The translations under genes and the position numbers were made by a program. A DNA stretch of 6,530 nt from JAXDLW01 sp046262515. GTDB lineage: Bacteria > Chloroflexota > Dormibacteria > DASZGP01. The number at the start of each line of letters is the position of its first letter. Position 1 is the stretch's first letter. The notes under the pieces are model-generated. The model had not been told where the DNA came from. It worked only from the letters and a program-made list of their open reading frames with translations, and did not search any database. The DNA lies in the NCBI GenBank assembly GCA_046262515.1, contig JBHEMP010000051.1, forward strand, positions 1 to 6,530. Direction: 5' to 3'. Positions 1 to 4,716 of this stretch are shown one piece after another.

Positions 1-53
1 ACCCCGGGTTTGTTCTCCACCAGTACCGAGAGAAGGCGCGCCTGGGAGTTCAA
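1..53 (-). CDS. ilvN: Acetolactate synthase small (regulatory) subunit, N-terminal fragment (runs off the left edge)
   Basis: Only the first 17 complete codons are in the window. From a TTG start at 53-51 they read (M)NSQARLLSVLVENKPG, and the last two bases (GT) begin the next codon, probably Val. The LLSVLVENKPGV pattern is the classic first beta-strand and loop of the ACT domain of IlvN/IlvH, the subunit that binds valine and stimulates the catalytic subunit. I chose the TTG start because it overlaps the ilvB stop as TTGA, because a GGAGG Shine-Dalgarno lies 4 nt upstream (62-58), and because the length before the ACT strand matches known IlvN proteins. No ATG or GTG is seen in this frame just upstream. 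It is the third cistron of the T-box-controlled ilv unit. Identity rests on 17 residues plus position behind ilvB, which together are quite convincing. Confidence 0.85.
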   Translation of the reverse strand, partial: MNSQARLLSVLVENKPG

Positions 54-1789
54 AACGCCTCCACGGAATCCAGAAAGCCCTTGCCCAGGGGCACGATGGG
101 GTAGACGTTGGCGTCGGGGTCGATGACGAACTCCATCAGGACCGGGCCCTTGTGCGCCAGCGCCTCATCGAGCATCCTCTCCACGTCCTCCTGCCGGTCG
201 GTGCGCAACCCCTTGATGTCGTACGCCTCCGCGAGCTTCATGAAGTCGGGCCGGTGGGTCAGGTCGACCTGGGAGCGGATACCGCCGTAGAAATCGTCCT
301 GGAACTGCCGCACCATGCCCAGCGAGTAGTTGTTGAGGATCAGGATCTTGATGTCGACGTTGTTCTCGGCGATGGTGGCGAGCTCCTGCATGTTCATCAC
401 GAAGCCGCCCTCCCCGCTGACGCAGAAAACCGTCTTGTCGGGCCGCGCGAACTTCGCGCCGATGGCCGCGGGGAAGGCGAATCCCATGCACCCGGTACCC
501 CCGCTGTTCAGGAAAAGCCCCGGCTTCTCATAGTCGAACCACAGCGCGGCCCAGATCTGGTTCTGGCCCACGTCGGCGACCACGATGGCCTCGGATGCCG
601 CTCGCTCGTACATCGGGATCAGTACCTCCTGCGGCTGCAGCAGACCCGTCTTGTTGAGGTAGCGGATGGGGTGTTCCTCCTTCCACTGGTCGATCTGCGT
701 GAGCCATTCGTGCTCGCGCTTGGGCTCGACGAGCGGAATGAGCTCCTTGAGGACCGCCTTGGCGTCGCCCACCAGGGGCACCTGCGGCTTGATGTTCTTG
801 CCGATCTCGGCCGGGTCGATATCGATGTGGACGAGGTTCTCGACATCGGGGGCGAAGGTCTGGATCTTGATCGTGACCCGGTCGTCGGCGCGCATGCCGA
901 TCATGATCAAAAGGTCGCAGTGGTTGACTGAGAGGTTGGTGTACGCCGCCCCCATGAACCCCACCATCTGCAGCGCCAGGGGATCGCGCAGCGGGAACGC
1001 GCCCGTGCCCAGCAGGGTCCAGCCCACCGGGATGTTGGCCTTGTGCGAGAGCTCGAGCAGCTCCTGCTCGGCGCCCGAGATGAGCACGCCGCGGCCACAC
1101 AGGATCATCGGGCGCCTGGCGTTCTTGATCAGCTCCGCGACCTTGCGCACCTGCACCGGGTTGCCCTTGTAGGTGGGGTTATAGGAGCGCATGTGGACCT
1201 GTTTCGAGGGGTAGACAAAGTCAATCTGCTGCTGCTGGATGTCCTTGGGCAGGTCGATCAGCACCGGGCCGGGGCGACCGGTGCGGGCGATGTAGAACGC
1301 TTCGCGGATGGTGTCCGCGAGGTCGTTGATGTCCGACACGAAGTAGCTGTGCTTGACGACGGACATGGTGCTGCCGATCACGTCCGACTCCTGGAAGGCG
1401 TCGGTTCCCACGGCGGAGGTGGCCACCTGGCCGGTAAAGGCGACCATGGGCACCGAGTCGAGGAAAGCGGTGGCCAGGCCCGTGACCAGGTTGAGGGCGC
1501 CGGGCCCACTGGTCGCCCAGACAACTCCCACCGCCCCGCGGCGCGCCCGGGAATAGCCGTCGGCGGCGTGGGCGCCCCCCTGCTCGTGGCGGACGAGGAT
1601 GTGCTTGATGCGGTCGGCGTACTCGGGCAGGACCTGGTACAGGGGGAGGTTGGCGCCGCCCGGATAGCCGAAGATCGTGTCCACCCCCTCTCGCAGCAGG
1701 CACTCCATGACGATTTGGGCGCCATTGAGCAGGCGCGAGGCCTCAGACGTCACGCGGCCGTTGCTATGGACCTCGGGGGCGACGGCCAT
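50..1789 (-). CDS. ilvB: Acetolactate (acetohydroxyacid) synthase, large catalytic subunit
   Basis: This is a ThDP/FAD/Mg-dependent enzyme that condenses two pyruvates to 2-acetolactate, or pyruvate with 2-ketobutyrate, the first common step of branched-chain amino-acid synthesis. It is cytosolic and 579 aa, a normal family length. Visible features: the N-terminal Pyr domain with GYPGGA (41-46) and catalytic Glu69 in VRHEQGGAHAADGYSRA; GTDAFQE (128-134); LIDLPKD (177-183); the central FAD-binding domain with LCGRGVL (230-236) and RADDRVT (300-306); and the C-terminal PP domain with ADVGQNQ (405-411), the ThDP/Mg motif at 459-487 ending in NN, and GMVRQF (491-496). Departures from consensus are GEG at 459-461 instead of GDG, Phe496 for the usual Trp, Ala123 for the usual Pro, and FMG (278-280) for the usual MHG. 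The ATG overlaps the stop of the upstream small ORF (TGATG) and has no good Shine-Dalgarno, so coupling is likely. Another ThDP carboligase is possible, but the ilvN and T-box context argues strongly for acetolactate synthase. Confidence 0.95.
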   Translation of the reverse strand: MAVAPEVHSNGRVTSEASRLLNGAQIVMECLLREGVDTIFGYPGGANLPLYQVLPEYADRIKHILVRHEQGGAHAADGYSRARRGAVGVVWATSGPGALNLVTGLATAFLDSVPMVAFTGQVATSAVGTDAFQESDVIGSTMSVVKHSYFVSDINDLADTIREAFYIARTGRPGPVLIDLPKDIQQQQIDFVYPSKQVHMRSYNPTYKGNPVQVRKVAELIKNARRPMILCGRGVLISGAEQELLELSHKANIPVGWTLLGTGAFPLRDPLALQMVGFMGAAYTNLSVNHCDLLIMIGMRADDRVTIKIQTFAPDVENLVHIDIDPAEIGKNIKPQVPLVGDAKAVLKELIPLVEPKREHEWLTQIDQWKEEHPIRYLNKTGLLQPQEVLIPMYERAASEAIVVADVGQNQIWAALWFDYEKPGLFLNSGGTGCMGFAFPAAIGAKFARPDKTVFCVSGEGGFVMNMQELATIAENNVDIKILILNNYSLGMVRQFQDDFYGGIRSQVDLTHRPDFMKLAEAYDIKGLRTDRQEDVERMLDEALAHKGPVLMEFVIDPDANVYPIVPLGKGFLDSVEAF

Positions 1790-1983
1790 CAGGCGTAGAG
1801 GTCCTGGATGTTCTCGTGGGTGTTCTCGTCGGCCAGGATCTCACGCAGCTTCTCGTCGCTGGGCGAGGCCTCCTCCTGCTCGACCTTGTTGAGGACGCGG
1901 TTGACCACGCGCTCCCTGGGGGCGTGGCCCATGTCGAACATCCGGGCCTGGAGCTCGAGCTGTTCCTGCTGTTTGTCGGTCAT
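1789..1983 (-). CDS. Small acidic 64-aa protein of unknown function, first cistron of the T-box-controlled ilv operon
   Basis: I do not recognise this family. The 64 residues begin MTDKQQEQLELQARMF and end ENIQDLYA. There are about 15 Asp/Glu against about 8 Lys/Arg, no Cys or Trp, no hydrophobic segment and no signal peptide, so a small, soluble, mostly helical protein is expected. I chose the ATG at 1983 because a perfect AGGAGG lies 6 nt upstream. A longer in-frame ATG at 2055 falls inside the T-box terminator hairpin and is not credible. The stop overlaps the ilvB ATG (TGATG), so its translation probably feeds ribosomes into ilvB. It is not a classical attenuation leader peptide: its six Leu are scattered and control is already provided by the T-box. 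An accessory role for acetolactate synthase, or pure translational coupling, are both guesses. Confidence 0.8.
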   Translation of the reverse strand: MTDKQQEQLELQARMFDMGHAPRERVVNRVLNKVEQEEASPSDEKLREILADENTHENIQDLYA

Positions 1984-1989
1984 TTGACA

Positions 1990-1995
1990 CCTCCT
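1990..1995 (-). promoter_or_regulatory. Strong Shine-Dalgarno of the 64-aa ORF
   Basis: AGGAGG lies on the minus strand 6 nt before the ATG at 1983. It is the only strong ribosome-binding site at the head of the ilv unit. It fixes the start of the small ORF and probably also serves ilvB through the TGATG overlap. It lies about 40 nt downstream of the terminator T-tract, so the leader controls transcription rather than sequestering this site. Confidence 0.8.
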
Positions 1996-2032
1996 GGTTG
2001 GCGGCACTGCTTCGCGAAATTTCCTGGGGCTT

Positions 2033-2074
2033 AAAACAACAAAGCCCCGTCCCAAACTGCCTGGGACGAGACTT
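2033..2074 (-). terminator. Rho-independent terminator of the T-box leader
   Basis: The 13-bp stem pairs AAGTCTCGTCCCA (2074-2062) with TGGGACGGGGCTT (2054-2042), with two G-U pairs and a 7-nt loop GGCAGTT (2061-2055). It is followed by a T-rich run TTTGTTGTTTT (2043-2033). It would end transcription before the 64-aa ORF when leucyl-tRNA is charged. It may also catch read-through from aroA, because no other strong terminator is seen after the aroA stop. Confidence 0.9.
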
Positions 2075-2099
2075 CAGAGAAATCCCGCGGTACCACCCG
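2062..2099 (-). promoter_or_regulatory. T-box antiterminator element
   Basis: GGG (2098-2096), a 7-nt bulge UGGUACC (2095-2089) and GCGGGA (2088-2083) pair with UCUCGUCCC (2071-2063). This is the conserved antiterminator with its tRNA-acceptor-binding bulge. Bulge bases U2095, G2094, G2093 and U2092 match the tRNA 3' end A76, C75, C74 and A73. The 3' strand is the same segment that forms the 5' arm of the downstream terminator, so the two folds exclude each other. Confidence 0.9.
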
Positions 2100-2333
2100 C
2101 TTTGCCGGCCTTCGGCCGACCACTTCAAGAGCTGACCCACGGAGGGTCGTACTCCCTGGTCCGCTATCGAGGACCACTTCGGCCGGGCCTACGCCCCGCA
2201 AGGGGGTTTCGATCGGCTGCTCGGGGGCGAGTTCAGAAGTCCTTGAAGCTACCGGCTCACACCATGCCCGGCTCGCTGAAGCCCAGGGGCTTCCTACTAC
2301 TCCCCGTCAACGCTCTATTGAGTTGTGCCGGCG

Positions 2334-2363
2334 AGTCTATGCCGCTCTGACGCAGGGTGTCAA
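2334..2363 (-). promoter_or_regulatory. Predicted sigma70-type promoter of the ilv operon
   Basis: On the minus strand a perfect -35 TTGACA (2363-2358) is separated by 18 nt from TAGACT (2339-2334, four of six matches to TATAAT). It lies just after the aroA stop. It places transcription start near 2327, which is immediately before Stem I of the T-box, as expected. The -10 is imperfect and the spacing is 1 nt longer than ideal. Confidence 0.7.
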
Positions 2364-2400
2364 ACGCCCTCACAACTCTTAACTTCGGGCGTCCCGGCCG

Positions 2401-3690
2401 CTACCGGCCCGAAACGGCCGCCAGTTCGTCGAAGAACCCCGGGTAGGAGATGGCCGCGGCGCCCGCGTCCTCGATCACGGTCTCCCCCGTCGCCACGCAC
2501 CCCGCCACCCCAAGCGCCATCGCCATGCGGTGGTCGCCCATCGACGAAACCGCCGCGCCAGTAAGCGGGGTGGGACCGTCTATGACGAGGTCGTCCCCTT
2601 CAACCGCGATCGACGCTCCCAGCAGGCGCAACTGGCTGGCCACGGCCTCGAGGCGGTCAACCTCCTTGTGACGCAGCTCTCCCAGGCCGCGGAAGCGGCT
2701 GGTGCCCGACGCGGCGGTCGCGGCGACTGCGAGGATGGGGACTTCGTCGACCAGGCTGGGGACCTCGGCGGCCGCGATATCCGCCGCGACCAGCCGGCTG
2801 GAGCGGACGACCAGGTCGCCGACGTCCTCCCCTGCCTGGCGCCGCCGATTCTCAACCTGCACATGGGCGCCCATCCGGCCCAGGACCGCCAGGAACCCCG
2901 TGCGCGTTGGATTCAGGCACACCCCGTTGAGGACGATGTCGGCGGAGGGATGGACTGCGGCCAGGACGGCGAAGAAGGCCGCGGCAGAGGCATCACCCGG
3001 GATTTCCAGGTCCAGGGGATCCAGCGTGGATGGTGGAAGCATTTCGATCTCCCTACCGGCGCGGATGTCCACTCCCATCAGGGCCAGCATCCGCTCGGTG
3101 TGGTCGCGGGTGGGGATCGGTTCGATGATCGACGACGCCCCCTCCGCCTGCAGCGCCGCCAGCAGGACCGCCGTTTTCACCTGCGCGCTGGGCACCTCCA
3201 TCGTCACCCGGGAGCCGTGAAGCACCCGGCCGCTGACCTCAACTGGTGGTGTTCCACCGGCCGCGGGTGCCACCTCAGCGCCCAGGGCCCGCAGCGGCGT
3301 CGCGACGCGCATCATCGGGCGGCGGGTCAGGGAGTCATCGCCAACAAGACGAACGCTGAGGCCGGGGGTGCCGGCCAGCGCGCCGATGAGGAAACGCATG
3401 GTATTGCCCGAGTTGCCACAGTCGAGGTCGCCGTCGGGGGCGCCGAGGCCGCGCAGGCCCACACCTGAAACCGTGGTTTCCCCCGCGGACTCCGATACCT
3501 CGACGCCGAGTGCGCGCAGGCACCGAACCATCGACTCCTGGTCCTCGCCCGGCGCACGGTGCCGGAGCCGCGAGCGGCCCGTGGCCAGGGCGGCCAGCAG
3601 CAGCGCCCGGTGGGATATCGATTTATCGCCGGGGATGTGGACCTCACCCTGAAGGCGGGGCGGCATAACGACCCGAGGCGGGTCGCTCAA
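2401..3690 (-). CDS. aroA: 3-phosphoshikimate 1-carboxyvinyltransferase (EPSP synthase)
   Basis: This enzyme transfers the enolpyruvyl group of PEP to shikimate-3-phosphate, the sixth shikimate-pathway step and the glyphosate target. The 429 residues match family length. Motifs: PGDKSISHRALLLAALA (20-36); the PEP loop CGNSGNTMRFLIGAL (91-105); RRPMMRV (123-129); TRDHTERM (194-201); LVDEVPILAVAA (313-324) with the catalytic Asp315; RHKEVDRLEA (340-349); GDHRMAMALG (385-394); and SYPGFFDEL (415-423). The RPMxRV form and the overall pattern are class II-like. At the loop equivalent to E. coli Gly96/Thr97/Pro101 it has Gly95, Asn96 and Phe100. KEVD replaces the usual KE(S/T)D. The start is TTG (3690-3688), overlapping the tyrA stop as TTGA. 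It gives the usual roughly 20 residues before PGDKS. An internal ATG at 3666 (Met9) is an alternative. Neither start has a clear Shine-Dalgarno, so coupling to tyrA translation is likely. Confidence 0.96.
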   Translation of the reverse strand: MSDPPRVVMPPRLQGEVHIPGDKSISHRALLLAALATGRSRLRHRAPGEDQESMVRCLRALGVEVSESAGETTVSGVGLRGLGAPDGDLDCGNSGNTMRFLIGALAGTPGLSVRLVGDDSLTRRPMMRVATPLRALGAEVAPAAGGTPPVEVSGRVLHGSRVTMEVPSAQVKTAVLLAALQAEGASSIIEPIPTRDHTERMLALMGVDIRAGREIEMLPPSTLDPLDLEIPGDASAAAFFAVLAAVHPSADIVLNGVCLNPTRTGFLAVLGRMGAHVQVENRRRQAGEDVGDLVVRSSRLVAADIAAAEVPSLVDEVPILAVAATAASGTSRFRGLGELRHKEVDRLEAVASQLRLLGASIAVEGDDLVIDGPTPLTGAAVSSMGDHRMAMALGVAGCVATGETVIEDAGAAAISYPGFFDELAAVSGR

Positions 3691-4583
3691 GCGAGATGCG
3701 GGTGGTCGGCGGCCCAGCGGTCGCGGGTCGCTCGGGCCACCTCGAAGAACTCGCTGACGCGGTCACCGGAGTCCTCCTCGATGAGCGTTTCAAAGCGGTC
3801 AAGCACAGCTCGCAGGCCGGCCAGCGAGCGCAGCACCTCATCCCGGTTGGCCGCGACGATCGCGGCGTACATCTCGGGGTTGCCCGCCCCCAGCCGGCTG
3901 ATGTCCCTGAACCCGGACGACGCCAGTTCCGAAGCCGAGGGCCAGGCGACGTCCTCCGCCATCGAAGCGAGGTAGGCGGCGCTGAGCAGGAACGGCAGGT
4001 GGCTGATCATGGCGACGCTGCGGTCGTGGTCTTCGGGTGTGGTCAGCAGGGGGACGGCACCTATCGCTTCGATCGCCTCGACGTAATCCTCCCACCCGCC
4101 TGGCAACGGGCCATCCTGCGGGGTCAGCACCCAGGGCCGGCCCTTGAAAAGGTCGGCCTCGGCATGGTCAATGCCGGTGACCACCTTCCCGGCCATCGGG
4201 TGGCCGCCCAGGAAAGGGTTCCGGCCCGGGTCGAGCACCGTCAGCGCGTGCGCCACGACGCCCGCCTTGACCGAGCCCACGTCGGTCACGCGGCAGCCCT
4301 CGGCGAGATGGGGCACCGCCTCTTCCAGCACCTGCGCGGTGGACCACAATGGGCAGGCCAGCACCACCAGCTCGGCGTCGCGCAATAGGGCCAGGTCGGT
4401 GCCGGCGCGGTCCACTGCGCCGAGCCGTAAAGCCGCGTCGGCGGTTTCCAGGCGGCGGCCGACCCCAAGCACCTCGATCCCGGGTACCCGCGCCCGAAGC
4501 GCCAGCCCCAGGGATCCCCCGAGAAGGCCCAGGCCAACGATCGCCACGCGCCGGGTCACGAGGCGAATCCGAGAACGGAGCAC
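3687..4583 (-). CDS. tyrA: Prephenate/arogenate dehydrogenase, cyanobacterial arogenate-dehydrogenase-like
   Basis: This enzyme oxidatively decarboxylates prephenate or arogenate in the tyrosine branch. The 298 residues form an N-terminal Rossmann domain with VAIVGLGLLGGS (13-24) and a C-terminal helical dimerisation domain. Catalytic-region motifs are GGHPMAGK (126-133, His128), DHDRSVAMISHLPF (185-198, His195) and SSGFRDISRLGAGNPEM (222-238, Arg226). There is no chorismate mutase or ACT domain, so it is monofunctional. The end of the second beta-strand reads GVGRR (40-44) with no acidic residue, which favours NADP+ over NAD+. HLPF replaces the common HLPH. Both traits, as I recall, resemble Synechocystis arogenate dehydrogenase. 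The start is uncertain: GTG at 4583 is used here, but GTG at 4559 (protein starting MTRRVAIVGLG) or 4547 is also plausible. The stop overlaps the aroA TTG start (TTGA), so the two are one transcription unit. No convincing promoter was found in front of it. Confidence 0.94.
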   Translation of the reverse strand: MLRSRIRLVTRRVAIVGLGLLGGSLGLALRARVPGIEVLGVGRRLETADAALRLGAVDRAGTDLALLRDAELVVLACPLWSTAQVLEEAVPHLAEGCRVTDVGSVKAGVVAHALTVLDPGRNPFLGGHPMAGKVVTGIDHAEADLFKGRPWVLTPQDGPLPGGWEDYVEAIEAIGAVPLLTTPEDHDRSVAMISHLPFLLSAAYLASMAEDVAWPSASELASSGFRDISRLGAGNPEMYAAIVAANRDEVLRSLAGLRAVLDRFETLIEEDSGDRVSEFFEVARATRDRWAADHPHLA

Positions 4584-4678
4584 TGGCTCCCGGCTAACTG
4601 GTAACGCGGCCAGGTCGAAGGCGTTGGCGTGATCACGGTGCAGAGCTTAGGGGAGGTCCGAAGTCCGGGATCCAGAAC

Positions 4679-4707
4679 CTGCGATACGCACAAATGTTCG
4701 CTATACT
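4679..4707 (+). promoter_or_regulatory. Predicted promoter of the HNH nuclease gene
   Basis: TATACT (4702-4707) matches the -10 consensus at five of six positions. With a 17-nt spacer the -35 position is CTGCGA (4679-4684), a weak match (three of six), which suits a regulated promoter. Transcription would start around 4713-4715, only a few bases before the ATG at 4717, implying a leaderless or near-leaderless mRNA. Confidence 0.6.
4687..4700 (+). promoter_or_regulatory. Predicted LexA (SOS) operator
   Basis: CGCACAAATGTTCG matches the Gram-positive/actinobacterial LexA box consensus CGAACRNRYGTTYG at 13 of 14 positions; only the third base differs. It lies between the -35 position and the TATACT -10 of the HNH gene, where bound LexA would block RNA polymerase. 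In Mycobacterium tuberculosis several 13E12-family genes belong to the LexA regulon, which fits this assignment. The site is nearly palindromic and could in principle also affect the divergent tyrA, whose start is over 100 bp away. Confidence 0.7.
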
Positions 4708-4716
4708 TGAGGGATC

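Larger units (their letters stand above)
2033..2327 (-). ncRNA. T-box riboswitch leader, predicted tRNA-Leu (CUC specifier), transcription-attenuating
   Basis: On the minus strand the leader shows the T-box elements in order. Basal Stem I pairs CGGGG (2306-2302) with CCCCG (2226-2222). The specifier loop has AGTA (2301-2298) on the 5' side and GAA-CTC-G on the 3' side (CTC at 2231-2229), closed above by GAAG/CTTC (2293-2290 with 2239-2236). A distal stem-loop carries AGCGAG (2277-2272) and a TGGTGTGAG loop. Several GC-rich hairpins (2210-2103) occupy the Stem II/III region. Then follow the T-box sequence CGGGTGGTACCGCG (2099-2086) and a terminator. The specifier in register reads CUC, Leu. 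The UGGU bulge would pair with ACCA, meaning discriminator A73, as in tRNA-Leu, which disfavours the overlapping AAC (Asn) reading. Uncharged tRNA-Leu should stabilise the antiterminator and permit transcription of the ilv genes. The 5' end is estimated from the promoter. The fold was done by eye. Confidence 0.93.

Noticed and set aside
152..931. Long plus-strand open frame opposite ilvB
   Set aside because: It is antisense to well-conserved ilvB codons, low in complexity, and matches no recognisable family. It is a GC-driven shadow frame; the same holds for the open frames at 1043-1798 and 2530-3468.
1789..2055. Longer 88-codon version of the small ORF starting at 2055
   Set aside because: Its start codon lies within the T-box terminator hairpin and has no Shine-Dalgarno, while the ATG at 1983 has a perfect AGGAGG.
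2278..2293. Inverted repeat GAAGCC-CCTG-GGCTTC inside the leader
   Set aside because: The same bases are better used in T-box Stem I (GAAG with CTTC above the specifier loop), so I did not annotate a separate hairpin.
4628..4637. Perfect 10-bp palindrome CGTGATCACG in the tyrA-HNH gap
   Set aside because: It is short and isolated, with no second copy in the window and no link to a promoter element. It could be chance in GC-rich DNA.
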